A stretch of DNA of 64,000 nt from Lachnospiraceae bacterium (GTDB taxonomy: Bacteria > Bacillota > Clostridia > Lachnospirales > Lachnospiraceae). Under the pieces are notes generated by a model. It did not search any database, had not been told where the DNA came from, and worked only from the letters and a program-made list of their open reading frames with translations. Below are positions 19,349 through 29,384 of this stretch, one piece after another. The position numbers and the translations under genes were made by a program. Within the stretch, counting starts at the first letter, position 1. Each line of letters begins with the position of its first letter. The DNA is taken from positions 1 to 64,000 of the forward strand of contig JAEEOQ010000080.1 in NCBI GenBank assembly GCA_016284355.1. Direction: 5' to 3'.

Positions 19349-20545
19349 CTACTTTGTATATACACTTTCAAGTGTTTCCTTATTTCTTGAGAAATGAGAG
19401 AAGAACTCAAAAATCTGTCTGCTCATTTCAGGAGTAGGCCAGTGCGGCATATTCATCTCGCACATTACCTTCATACGTACAACTCCGTCGCTGCTTTTAA
19501 AGTTAGCGATGTAATTTGTAACGCCGTCTGCCACAACCGTTTCAAAGCAATCGTTTGGAAGCGGGTAGCCCATGGCTCTTGCAGCTTCGCAATACTCCAT
19601 ATTTCCCTTTACGGCGTCAACTTCTTCCACCGTTATCTTCCTGGCATCATTTACATCTGCCCAGTGGTTGATGCCGTCTACCAGCGTCTGTTTGTTGTAC
19701 TTAAGAGACGGGATGTCAGGTGCCTTAAAATCGTACATAGGGAATCTGAAGCCGTCAAGGTTTCCTGCTACGTTCATAACAGGCATATATACGCCTTTTT
19801 CCTTTGCTCTTGATTTTCCGTCAAAAGGAGGCTGAGGCTCAGGTCCTACCGCATTTTCACAGTATCCGTCTGAAATTGGTGCTCCGCAGGGAGCTACCGC
19901 AGCAAAAAGATCCGGTCTTAAATTGCCAAGGTAGTTGCTCATAAAACCGCCGTATGAAAAACCGCAGCTGTAAATCCTGCTCTCATCTACAGGGTAGAGT
20001 TTCTTTGCATCTTCAAGTATCTCTTCTATTACATCATCAAGTTCTACGGAAGGAACTATAACTATCCACTCGCGCCTTGCTGCTTCCTGCGGAAATCCCC
20101 ATCCGTCTATGATGCTTACAGGGTTAAAGCCGCCGTGAAGAACTACAACTACAGGATATTTCTTCTTCTTTCCTTCTTCGCTAAATGCCGAAACCGGAAC
20201 AAATGAAGTCCAGTGTTTTGCAAGATTCTGATGTCCTTCAGGGTTATATTTCCAGGTGTATCCTGTTTTCTTGCCGTATGCTTCCCAGTCTATAGGCTTG
20301 TCTTCCCCGTGGAACTCTTTTACCATACCGCGCTTTGCCCAGTATGCTATAACCTCAGGAGCCGAATCGTCAAAGTTCATAAGCACAGGCTCCATCATCT
20401 CGTAAAGAGGCTCAATATATCCGCCGTCTTTAAGAGCCTGCAGATCAACTTTATCGTTAAAAGTGGTATACAGGTCTTTAACTCTGTCGATCCTGCCGGC
20501 ATCAGTCATCTTAAACTGCATATCAAGTATCTTGTCGATATCCAT
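19349..20545 (-). CDS. alpha/beta-hydrolase esterase (PHB-depolymerase-like), no signal peptide
   Basis: 398 aa; IYSCGFSYGGFMSNYLGNLRPDLFAAVAPCGAP. Confidence 0.75.
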   Translation of the reverse strand: MDIDKILDMQFKMTDAGRIDRVKDLYTTFNDKVDLQALKDGGYIEPLYEMMEPVLMNFDDSAPEVIAYWAKRGMVKEFHGEDKPIDWEAYGKKTGYTWKYNPEGHQNLAKHWTSFVPVSAFSEEGKKKKYPVVVVLHGGFNPVSIIDGWGFPQEAARREWIVIVPSVELDDVIEEILEDAKKLYPVDESRIYSCGFSYGGFMSNYLGNLRPDLFAAVAPCGAPISDGYCENAVGPEPQPPFDGKSRAKEKGVYMPVMNVAGNLDGFRFPMYDFKAPDIPSLKYNKQTLVDGINHWADVNDARKITVEEVDAVKGNMEYCEAARAMGYPLPNDCFETVVADGVTNYIANFKSSDGVVRMKVMCEMNMPHWPTPEMSRQIFEFFSHFSRNKETLESVYTK

Positions 20546-20573
20546 CTTGCTTTTCCTCCAATACTTTATATTT

Positions 20574-22103
20574 TTACTTTTTTAAAGTACACTCAAACGG
20601 AAATACAGGAAGTCCGTTTCCTGCGTAAAGGTTTGGCTCGCTGTAATTGTCTCTTGCGTACTTGACTGTGATCTCTTCAGCTGAAGCTATAGCGGAATCT
20701 TCGATCACGATCTGATCCCCTTTTACAGTTACATCAGGAAGAACATGGTATTCTTCTGCAAATACATCAAATGCCTTAAGCTCGGTTCCCTTAAAGCAAA
20801 GACCACTGCTTGCATGGCTAAAGGTAAGAACCACTTTCCCGCCAAATCTTTCGCTCTTAACAAGTATAGGGCTGTCAGCCTCAATATCTTTTCCGTATAC
20901 ATGTTTAAGAGCAAGAAGACCCAGTCTTTCACCTACAGGTCTCTTGTTACGCGGGTGGATATTTGTTCTGTGTCCGCAGTCAGTACTGCAAGAGCACCAT
21001 ACGTTTGGAACCGTGTCTGCCACCTTTTCGATCTTTTCTCTTATAACAGGGTATTTTCTTGCAAGCGCGAAGAAGTTTCCTTCAAATGGAGGAAGCTGAA
21101 CTGCAAGGAACGGCATATCTTTTCCAAAGTTATCTCTGAAGGTATCTATAACAGCGCCAAGTGATATATCATAAAACTCCGAGCGTTTGATCTCGTCTTC
21201 TTCTCCCTGATACCAGAGAGCTCCTGCAACCTCCGCTCTTCTTACTTTCTTTAACATAAACTCATAAAGGCCGAAAGGTCTTCTGTAGTTCTTTGGTCCT
21301 ACCGCCATAGTGAGCATGCTCTTTTTTTGTGCTTCAGGGTCAGGATTTGCAAACATTTCTTTAAAATGATCGCTCATGTCCCTTCCCATCATAAACATAT
21401 CCATAAAATGCTGGCCCTCGGCAGGATCTTTAGCTGCTGCCTCGTCATTTGCCGCATTATATTCGTCCATATCAAGAGTCTTAACAAATTCTTCGTACTC
21501 ATTAACTATTTCCATAAGTTCAGGGTGCTCTGCCGCTCTTTCAGGGCTTGTCCAGCCTATAGCGTTGCAACCGCCCCAGTTAATGCCGATTATACCTACA
21601 GGAACGTTAAGTTCTTTTCTAAGCTTTGCTCCAAAATAAGCGCCCACTGCAGAAAACCACTTGGCATCTGTATCTTTCCATCTTCTCCAGAAGCCGTAGT
21701 TTTCAAAATGTCCAAGTTTTTCCTGCTCTACAGAGCAGGCTTCCGGTACATCATAAAAACGAAGAAGGTCATCTTCTTCTATCATCTCGTCAGGGATTCT
21801 TTCTTCATCATATTTATAAAGAAATTCCATATTTGACTGACCGCTGGCAAGCCAGACCTCGCCTACTGCAATATCTTTTATTACAGTTTTTTTGCTGCCG
21901 CACTCAATAACAAGCTCCTCATATGTACCAGCAGGTACCGGAGCAAGTCTTACTTCCCACTCTCCGTCTTTTACGATTCCCTTAGCACTTTTCCCGTTAA
22001 ATAAAACTGTTACCTCTTCTCCATCCGATCCTTCTCCCCAGACTACTATGTCCTTATTTTGCTGAAAGATCATATGATCTGTAAAAAAAGCCGCTGCTTT
22101 CAT
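20574..22103 (-). CDS. Sialate O-acetylesterase-like SGNH esterase, cytoplasmic
   Basis: 509 aa; IAVGEVWLASGQSNMEF and ALWYQGEEDE motifs. Confidence 0.88.
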   Translation of the reverse strand: MKAAAFFTDHMIFQQNKDIVVWGEGSDGEEVTVLFNGKSAKGIVKDGEWEVRLAPVPAGTYEELVIECGSKKTVIKDIAVGEVWLASGQSNMEFLYKYDEERIPDEMIEEDDLLRFYDVPEACSVEQEKLGHFENYGFWRRWKDTDAKWFSAVGAYFGAKLRKELNVPVGIIGINWGGCNAIGWTSPERAAEHPELMEIVNEYEEFVKTLDMDEYNAANDEAAAKDPAEGQHFMDMFMMGRDMSDHFKEMFANPDPEAQKKSMLTMAVGPKNYRRPFGLYEFMLKKVRRAEVAGALWYQGEEDEIKRSEFYDISLGAVIDTFRDNFGKDMPFLAVQLPPFEGNFFALARKYPVIREKIEKVADTVPNVWCSCSTDCGHRTNIHPRNKRPVGERLGLLALKHVYGKDIEADSPILVKSERFGGKVVLTFSHASSGLCFKGTELKAFDVFAEEYHVLPDVTVKGDQIVIEDSAIASAEEITVKYARDNYSEPNLYAGNGLPVFPFECTLKK

Positions 22104-22222
22104 CCTTCTCCTCCTTATAAATAATAAGTAAACATTTGAGTAAATTATACACCTCGAAAAACAGCGCCTTCTATCAAATAAAAATCCTCTTATATCAAAA
22201 AAGTAACATTTCAGGAAAGAAA

Positions 22223-22256
22223 AAAGCGTATGGCGCTTTTGTAAGCCATACGCTTT
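22223..22256 (-). terminator. terminator of MoxR/DUF58 operon
   Basis: AAAGCGTATGGC / GCCATACGCTTT hairpin just after the stop at 22260. Confidence 0.7.
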
Positions 22257-22259
22257 ATA

Positions 22260-23483
22260 CTACTTTATTATCTTATCAAAGCTTTGTTTTGCCATAGCCA
22301 CATCATCTTCGGTTATGTCGCCTTTTCCATATCTTGCTTTAAGATAAATGCTTCGAAGGGTTTCTTCTTCCGCGCTTTCACCGCAAATGCCCTCAGATCT
22401 TTTAAGGATATCAAGAGAAGTATCTGCTTCAAGGCGTTTAAAACCTCTTTTTTCAAGATAAGAAAGATACTCCGAATAAATCCTTCGCACCTTTGCGGCA
22501 GGTCCTATGGCCTTTTCTTTTCTTATACGTCTCTTTTTAGTACGTGTATATTCAAAGTGCGTGGTATCCTCAAAAGTATTTTCTTCCTCTTTCTTTTTTT
22601 CACCCCTCTTTGAAAGTTTTATTACGACATAAACGCCTACGGCAAGGAAAACTGCAAAAAGGATCCAAATAAATACCGTTATGGTGTTATCTGAGATCTG
22701 TGGCATGGTGGTATCATAATCCATATTTTGGACTGCCTGAACCTGAGGGGTATCGATAACCGGAAGTTCGCTTTCACTTTCAGTCTCCGGCATCTCGCCT
22801 TCCATAGGATTTTCTATGATCATAGCTTTTTCATTTCCGCCAAAAAGCGAAAACAGCCATGAAAGAAGGATCCTGACCGGGGTGATCAGATATCCGAATA
22901 CAAACCTCATTCCTTTAAAAAAGTAGTAAAGTCCAAAGGAACCCCCAAGCAAAAACGCTATAGCCGCAAAAAGCGTGCCCGCTCCCGCAAGATGCCAGCG
23001 AAGATCCATCCCGGTGCCCATCTGCATAAGGCGAAGAGCTACAATGCCTAGCACAGCAAAAAGAGCCATATAGACTATACTGTATCCGTTCCAGGTTCCT
23101 TTAGTGTCTATAACAAAATTAAAACCGCTTATAAGGAGCCCTAAAAGGCTGCAGGCAAACATAAAAATAAATGCTTTTCTGTATTCCGACACTATTATAT
23201 CTTTTTCTTCTCTTACGGAAAGTACAAAATAAAGCCAGGCAAGCATAGGGGCGACAACCCCAAGGCTAATGTTTCCCATAAACAAAAAGGCTCCGGGGAA
23301 AAGTGCCAGCACAAGCCTTATTATAGGATTTTCGCAAAAGCACGCCGCCAGACCAAACACAAAGCAGGCAGCGGTAAATAAAGCCATCTGCATCTTAAAC
23401 CCGCTCGCAAACGGAAAAAGGAAAAATACAGCATTAAAAAAACATATCTCAGAGGTGATCCTGAAAGCTGTAGCATGTTTCAT
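22260..23483 (-). CDS. DUF4129-type membrane protein
   Basis: 407 aa, multi-TM N-terminus; C-terminal region VRRIYSEYLSYLEKRGFKRLEADTSLDILKR typical of DUF4129; 4-nt ATGA overlap with the upstream DUF58 gene. Confidence 0.7.
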   Translation of the reverse strand: MKHATAFRITSEICFFNAVFFLFPFASGFKMQMALFTAACFVFGLAACFCENPIIRLVLALFPGAFLFMGNISLGVVAPMLAWLYFVLSVREEKDIIVSEYRKAFIFMFACSLLGLLISGFNFVIDTKGTWNGYSIVYMALFAVLGIVALRLMQMGTGMDLRWHLAGAGTLFAAIAFLLGGSFGLYYFFKGMRFVFGYLITPVRILLSWLFSLFGGNEKAMIIENPMEGEMPETESESELPVIDTPQVQAVQNMDYDTTMPQISDNTITVFIWILFAVFLAVGVYVVIKLSKRGEKKKEEENTFEDTTHFEYTRTKKRRIRKEKAIGPAAKVRRIYSEYLSYLEKRGFKRLEADTSLDILKRSEGICGESAEEETLRSIYLKARYGKGDITEDDVAMAKQSFDKIIK

Positions 23484-24526
23484 ACTCCGCTCACCTCCCC
23501 GCTATAGACTAGAAGCCCGGCATCACTAAAGTTTTGAAGTCTTTTTAGTACAGGTTTTTCCGTCTCTCCCACAGACGGAGTTATGACTATATAACTGTCA
23601 GACCCCAAACGATTTTCAAGGCATCTTTCCACAAGGCTTTCAAAGGAGATATAACAGGCAGTCCCCGCAATTCCGATCCTTTTTAGCATTGGTCTTAAAT
23701 GAGAACCGCCAAGTCCTTCCCGAAGTTCAAAAAGCTCTCCGTTTGAATAGATCGAATAAGGTATTTTCCTTTTTTCAAGTTCTTCGCAAACAGACCTAGT
23801 AACCGAAAGGCAATGTTCAAAAGCCGCCCTGTTTTCAGTCTGAAGATTTACCACAAGAGTAATATTCTGATCTGCCGTATGGTCATAAACCTTAACAGTC
23901 ATCTTGTCGTTTTTTGCAGTCTGAACCCAGGAAATCTGCTTCATAGGCTCGCGTCCGGTATAATCTCTGTACCCCATAAGAAGCGTGGGGTCGTCGTGTA
24001 TAAATCTTCTTACAGATGTCTGACCCATAAGCCCACCAAAGGAATCAGGCATTTTTAAATCTGCCTTCTTTGCGGTACATATTACGTGTTCACCTATGTC
24101 AAATGAGCTTACTGCAGGAAAAAGCCCAAGAAGATCGCTTTTTTCCACGTAACATCTGCCAAGATCGTAATATCCTCTTTTATTTAGTGCCACCCTGATC
24201 TTTCCCGTAAATTTGGTATGAGGAAAAAGATAGAGCCTGTGATCGACTATGGTACCAAAACTATTTGATGTAACATGCTTTTCTATCCACTCTTTATCCT
24301 CGCAGACAGTAAAGCAGTCGTCAAAATGCAGACCAAGGCTTACATAAAGCACCGGTAAAAAGCTTTCATTTCTTATTGTATATTTTAAAGTTATGATCTC
24401 CCCCGGCTCCACAAGATCCATATCTGCGTGAAAATCTATCCGCAAAGGCCGCAGGTCCTCCTGCACGGAAAGAAGTTCAAGGCATACTGCAAGAAGCAGG
24501 GAAAATATAAAAATAAAGAAGATCAT
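23480..24526 (-). CDS. DUF58 domain protein (vWA-like)
   Basis: 348 aa; GYRDYTGREPMKQISWVQTAKNDKMTVKVYDHTADQNITLVVNL. Confidence 0.88.
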   Translation of the reverse strand: MIFFIFIFSLLLAVCLELLSVQEDLRPLRIDFHADMDLVEPGEIITLKYTIRNESFLPVLYVSLGLHFDDCFTVCEDKEWIEKHVTSNSFGTIVDHRLYLFPHTKFTGKIRVALNKRGYYDLGRCYVEKSDLLGLFPAVSSFDIGEHVICTAKKADLKMPDSFGGLMGQTSVRRFIHDDPTLLMGYRDYTGREPMKQISWVQTAKNDKMTVKVYDHTADQNITLVVNLQTENRAAFEHCLSVTRSVCEELEKRKIPYSIYSNGELFELREGLGGSHLRPMLKRIGIAGTACYISFESLVERCLENRLGSDSYIVITPSVGETEKPVLKRLQNFSDAGLLVYSGEVSGV

Positions 24527-25464
24527 AGTTTTTCAAGAGGTACAGGTACCTCAAGAAGCATATTTTCAACAAATTTATCAGCAGAAAGATGGCTTTCAGC
24601 TGCCACCGAAAGTCTGTGGGGAAGTACGTAAAGTGCCTCAGTCTTAACATCTTCCGGTATAACGTAGTCGCGTCCTGCAAAAGCTGCTGCAATCTGGCAT
24701 GCTCTGTAAAGAGCAAGGCTTCCTCTTGTAGAGATACCGCATTCAAGAAGCTTGCTGTTTCTCGTATATTCAACTAAATCCATTATATAGCCCGCTATAT
24801 CATCGCTTACATTTACCTGCGAAAAAGCTGCCCTTAAGGCCTTAAGCTCTTCTATGGTTACAACTTTGGTAAGGGTGGCAATGATATCCTTTACATCCTC
24901 GCGTCTCATAACAGAGATTTCCTGCTCTCTTGTCATATATCCCATGGAAAGCTTCATAAAAAATCTGTCAAGCTGCGCCTCGGGAAGCGGAAAAGTTCCA
25001 AAGGACTCCACAGGGTTTTGGGTAGCCATTACCATATAAGGTTCGCTCATCATATAGGTCTTTCCGTCTACCGTTATCTGCTTTTCTTCCATAACCTCAA
25101 GAAGAGCTGACTGGGAACGGGGCGTAGCACGGTTTATCTCATCTGCAAGAACAAGATTGGTAAAAAGAGGTCCCTGACGGAATTCGAATTCTCCTCTCTT
25201 CTGATTAAAATAGTGGATTCCCGTAATATCGGAAGGCATAAGATCGGGTGTAAACTGAATCCTTCTAAAATCGCTTCCTATGCTTTTTGCAAAGGCACGA
25301 AGCAGCATGGTCTTACCGGTACCCGGTAAGTCTTCAAGCAGAATATGTCCACCTGCAATAAGGCAGATCATTATCTGCAACACCACATCATCTTTACCCA
25401 CAATAACTTTACCACAGTTTTCTGTGATCTTTTCCCTGAATGAAGTAAAAATACTTGTCTCCAT
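24523..25464 (-). CDS. MoxR-family AAA+ ATPase
   Basis: 313 aa; GHILLEDLPGTGKTMLLRAFAKSI, ADEINRATPRSQSALLEVMEE. Confidence 0.95.
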   Translation of the reverse strand: METSIFTSFREKITENCGKVIVGKDDVVLQIMICLIAGGHILLEDLPGTGKTMLLRAFAKSIGSDFRRIQFTPDLMPSDITGIHYFNQKRGEFEFRQGPLFTNLVLADEINRATPRSQSALLEVMEEKQITVDGKTYMMSEPYMVMATQNPVESFGTFPLPEAQLDRFFMKLSMGYMTREQEISVMRREDVKDIIATLTKVVTIEELKALRAAFSQVNVSDDIAGYIMDLVEYTRNSKLLECGISTRGSLALYRACQIAAAFAGRDYVIPEDVKTEALYVLPHRLSVAAESHLSADKFVENMLLEVPVPLEKL

Positions 25465-25615
25465 AAAATAATCCCTTTCCTTAGAAATAGTTGATAATTC
25501 AGTATATCACAGGTTGCAGTCAAAACACAACCGATTGGCGTTTTTGCTGTTCTTTTTAGAATAACGACCAGTAACTTTTTATTGCGTGAAGTTAGTTGAC
25601 TTTCTTCATATTTCA

Positions 25616-25644
25616 TTGACTCATTAGCAAAAAGGCATTATAAT
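25616..25644 (+). promoter_or_regulatory. sigma-A-type promoter for MCP at 25721
   Basis: TTGACT, 17-nt spacer, TATAAT. Confidence 0.75.
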
Positions 25645-25720
25645 AGAATTTAGCATCAATAATCGTTATTTTTATATTATTATTAACAAAATTTTATCAA
25701 TAATCTTACGGAGGTAAAAA

Positions 25721-27745
25721 ATGGCACAAAATTCAACAAACGGAAAGGCTGTAAAATCAATCAGCCGCAGATTATCCGTAATCATCGCAATTATACTTAT
25801 CGTCAGTATGGTTGCCGCAGAGTTGATCGTAGTCGGTCTCGGATACGGTATGGTAAATGACCTTATCCACTCCTCTCTTTCAAACGAGGTATCTTCTGAT
25901 GCCGGTTACGTTAACAGAGAGCTTAATGCCACCTTCTACTATTTAAATGGTGTAGCTGATGCCATTGAGCAAAACAGTTTTGCCACAAAAGAAGACATCC
26001 GTTCATACCTTGAAGGTACCGTAGGCAGATACGACCTTATCCCTACAGGTTGTTATCTTGCTCTTGAAGACGGAACCTTTATCTACCCTGCAGATCCAAG
26101 CATCGAAGAAGGCTTTGATGCCGTAAGCAAGGCATGGTATGTTGAGGCTATGGATTATCCAAACAGCTGGTTCTATTTTTATGATGTTCCGTATTTTGAT
26201 ACCGCAACCAATCTTCTTTGTGCTACCGTTCAAAGAAAGATCAAGATGAAAGACGGAAGAGTCGGATGTTTTGATGCCGATTTCCTTATGGGTTCAGTTC
26301 AGGAAACACTTAACAACATAAGTCTTTACAAGACAGGTAAAGCTATGATGGTTACCTCCCAAGGTCTTATCCTTTCATATGCAGACGGCAGCGTTTGCGG
26401 AAGTACACTTGAAGAACACGCTGACGATCCTTTCCTTTCAAAGATCGCTCCGATCCTTGAGCAGGAAGACGGTGTTGTTACTACAGTAAATGCAGGCGCC
26501 AAGTATTATATGACAAGTTCAACCATAAGCGGTACCGACTGGAAGGTCATCATTTACGTTAAGACTTCAGAGGTTCTTGCCGCTGTTACAAGTATTGTTG
26601 TAACACTTATCATATTTACCGTTATCGCTGTTGCAGTTGTAGTCATCCTTATGATGAATGTTCTTTCACGTATGATAAAGAAGCCTGTTGCAAATCTTAC
26701 AGAAAATATTGAGCACATAGCAGGCGGCGACTTCACTGTTGAAGTACAGTCTAAGGGCGATGATGAGATCGCATTTATGAATTCTGCCATGGGCGATTTT
26801 ATCGGCGGCATGAGAGGCACCATAAGAGAGATCAAAGAGATCTCAGAGCTTCTTAGAAGTGAAGCGCGTACATCAAAAGAAACCGCAGATTCTCTTGAGT
26901 CAGCAGCAAAAGAACAGTCAGCATCCATGGAGCAGATCCGTGGCAATATCTCCAATATGTCTGATGCCGTAACAGAGGTTGCCGAAAGTGCTACAAGGCT
27001 TGCACAGGCTATTGAAGAAGTAAACCAGGGCGAGCAGCACATAGAGCAGTCTATGAATGCCCTTGTTGAAAAAGCCGGCATAGGTCAGAAGGATATGATG
27101 ACAGTCGCTGAAGGTATGGATGATATCGTTAAATCAATGTCTGAAATGGCTGATGCTGTTTCAAGCGTTGATGAGGCAGCAAACAAGATCAACAATATCG
27201 TTGATATGATCAATGCTATTTCTTCACAGACCAATCTCCTTTCTCTCAATGCTTCAATTGAGGCAGCAAGAGCAGGTGAGGCAGGACGTGGCTTTGCAGT
27301 TGTTGCTGCAGAGATCGGTGAACTTGCGGGCAACTCATCACAGGCTACAAGCCAGATCGGTGAGATCATTCGCGATATGTCATCAAGAGTTAAACTTCTT
27401 TCCGAAAAGTCAGAAGCCAACTCAACACTTATCAACAACAGTGCCGAGTATGTTAACTCTGCTGCAGCTACTTTCCAGCAGATCACCGCAGAGCTTTCAG
27501 ATGCCACAGGCACTCTTAACAGCATCGCTTCACAGATGAGCACGGTTAATGATGTAGCCATGAACATGGCTTCTATCTCAGAAGAGCAGTCTGCTTCTAC
27601 AGAAGAGATCGCTTCTGCTGTAGACCTTGTAACTATCGCAGCAAAAGATGTTGCCGATTCAAGTGATAAGGTATCAGGCGCTGCAAGCTCGGTTGCAGAA
27701 GCTGTTGAGACCATCAATAACAACCTTGATCATTTCAATATCTAA
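25721..27745 (+). CDS. Methyl-accepting chemotaxis protein (dCache-like sensor)
   Basis: 674 aa; periplasmic sensor, [48 protein letters not shown]. Confidence 0.95.
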   Translation: MAQNSTNGKAVKSISRRLSVIIAIILIVSMVAAELIVVGLGYGMVNDLIHSSLSNEVSSDAGYVNRELNATFYYLNGVADAIEQNSFATKEDIRSYLEGTVGRYDLIPTGCYLALEDGTFIYPADPSIEEGFDAVSKAWYVEAMDYPNSWFYFYDVPYFDTATNLLCATVQRKIKMKDGRVGCFDADFLMGSVQETLNNISLYKTGKAMMVTSQGLILSYADGSVCGSTLEEHADDPFLSKIAPILEQEDGVVTTVNAGAKYYMTSSTISGTDWKVIIYVKTSEVLAAVTSIVVTLIIFTVIAVAVVVILMMNVLSRMIKKPVANLTENIEHIAGGDFTVEVQSKGDDEIAFMNSAMGDFIGGMRGTIREIKEISELLRSEARTSKETADSLESAAKEQSASMEQIRGNISNMSDAVTEVAESATRLAQAIEEVNQGEQHIEQSMNALVEKAGIGQKDMMTVAEGMDDIVKSMSEMADAVSSVDEAANKINNIVDMINAISSQTNLLSLNASIEAARAGEAGRGFAVVAAEIGELAGNSSQATSQIGEIIRDMSSRVKLLSEKSEANSTLINNSAEYVNSAAATFQQITAELSDATGTLNSIASQMSTVNDVAMNMASISEEQSASTEEIASAVDLVTIAAKDVADSSDKVSGAASSVAEAVETINNNLDHFNI

Positions 27746-27767
27746 TAATATAGTTACTGCATTACTT

Positions 27768-27806
27768 AAAAATAACCAAAAGAGCATGTCTCTTTTGGTT
27801 ATTTTT
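27768..27806 (+). terminator. intrinsic terminator after MCP
   Basis: 17-bp perfect stem AAAAATAACCAAAAGAG/CTCTTTTGGTTATTTTT, loop CATGT, then TTGTC. Confidence 0.85.
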
Positions 27807-27976
27807 TGTCTAAAATGTAAAAATCTTACCTATTTTTGGTTGAAAAATTCCGTTCACATATGCAAATTGGTATAATAAAATCATTCTTGGATAGTGAAAG
27901 TGCACAAAAAATAAGTGCTTTTTACTATTACACAAAACACTTTTTATAATCTATTCATTTTAAGGAGGAGAACAAA

Positions 27977-29263
27977 ATGAAGAAGTATTTAGCCATGCTG
28001 CTTGCAGTAGTTATGGTCCTTTCACTTGCCGGATGCGGTAAGTCAGGTTCAAACGGTGGTGCCGCTTCAAACGGTGGCAGCTCAGACGGAAAGACAAAGA
28101 TCACAATGTGGTGTATCGCTACAGAGTCAGATTCAAACCGTCATGCTTATGAGCAGGCGATTGCCGACATAAAAGCTAATCACCCTGAGATCGAGTTCAC
28201 ATGGGAAGCTATTGAGAATGAAACCTACAAGACAAAGATCAAATCAGCTGTAGCTGCTAACGAGCTTCCTGATATCTTCTTTACATGGGCTTGTGCATTC
28301 CTTGGCGATTTCGTAAATCAGGATAAGGTTTACTGCCTTGATGATACACTTGCAAAGTATAAGAATGAGCTTCCTGAGAATATGCTTGGTAACACAACAT
28401 ATGACGGAAAGCACTACGGCGTTCCTACCACAATGAACATCGTTGGTCTTTTTGCAAATATGGATCTTCTTAAGCAGGTTGGATATGATGAGATCCCGGG
28501 AACATATGATGAGTTCATCGCTTGCTGTGACGCTCTTAAGGCTGCAGGAATCATCCCATTTGGATGTGCAGGCGGCGAGACATGGTGCGTTACAGAGTAC
28601 CTTGAGTCAGTTATTGAAAAGAGTATCGGTGCTGACGCTCTTAACGATATTTTCCTTGGAAGAAGTACATGGGACAATGCAGAAGTTGCTGCAGCTGTTG
28701 ACAGATTCCAGGGTATGGTAAACAACGGCTACTTCGATCCTGCAGGCGCTTCACTTTCAAACGATGAGATCAAAGCTAACTTCATCGACGGAAGATACGC
28801 TTTCTACATGAACGGTACATGGAACTGTGCTGACTTTGCAGCAAATGCAGACTTCTTCCCTAAGGTAAAGGTTGCTGAGTTCCCTGTTATCAATTCTTCA
28901 AGTGCTAAACTTGGTCAGCTTATCGGTGGTCCTTCAGATACACTTGCTGTAGCTAAGTCTTCACCAAACGCTGAAAAAGCAGCTGAGATCGCAGCTGAGC
29001 TTGGAAAACTTATCTGCCACTACGGATATCTTGATGGTTGTGGTCTTCCTGCTTGGACACCTTACGGTGACACAAGTTCTGTAAACGAACTTACTCAGAC
29101 TGTTGCTGAGATCTGCGGAAAAGCTGATGCTTACGTTCTTTTCGGTGATACAGCCATGAGCGCTGACGACAAGGATAAATACCTTGAGTTCGTAGCTAAG
29201 GTTTACGGCGGCGAAGTTGACGGCGCAGGCTTTATCAGCGGACTTAAAGAAGCTATCAGATAA
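27977..29263 (+). CDS. Sugar ABC transporter substrate-binding lipoprotein
   Basis: 428 aa; lipobox LSLAGCGKSG; SBP family 1 features. Confidence 0.93.
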   Translation: MKKYLAMLLAVVMVLSLAGCGKSGSNGGAASNGGSSDGKTKITMWCIATESDSNRHAYEQAIADIKANHPEIEFTWEAIENETYKTKIKSAVAANELPDIFFTWACAFLGDFVNQDKVYCLDDTLAKYKNELPENMLGNTTYDGKHYGVPTTMNIVGLFANMDLLKQVGYDEIPGTYDEFIACCDALKAAGIIPFGCAGGETWCVTEYLESVIEKSIGADALNDIFLGRSTWDNAEVAAAVDRFQGMVNNGYFDPAGASLSNDEIKANFIDGRYAFYMNGTWNCADFAANADFFPKVKVAEFPVINSSSAKLGQLIGGPSDTLAVAKSSPNAEKAAEIAAELGKLICHYGYLDGCGLPAWTPYGDTSSVNELTQTVAEICGKADAYVLFGDTAMSADDKDKYLEFVAKVYGGEVDGAGFISGLKEAIR

Positions 29264-29287
29264 TATTTTTAGATATTGATCATTTCC

Positions 29288-29336
29288 GGCCTTTCCTTAA
29301 GAGAGGTTAAACCTTAAGGGAAGGCCGAAATTTGCA
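29288..29336 (+). promoter_or_regulatory. intercistronic stem-loop between SBP and permease genes
   Basis: GGCCTTTCCTTAAG...CTTAAGGGAAGGCC, 14-bp arms with one mismatch, no strong U tract. Confidence 0.6.
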
Positions 29337-29384
29337 TATTAAGAGTTCAAAAAAAATCAGAAAAGTTGCATGGAGGAAAATGAC

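Noticed and set aside
27085-27723. 212-aa antisense ORF opposite the MCP at 25721-27745 (similar antisense ORFs at 26554-27081 and 18651-18923)
   Set aside because: Shadow ORFs produced by codon usage of the alanine/serine-rich coiled-coil; low-complexity translation and no RBS seen; sense frame is clearly an MCP.
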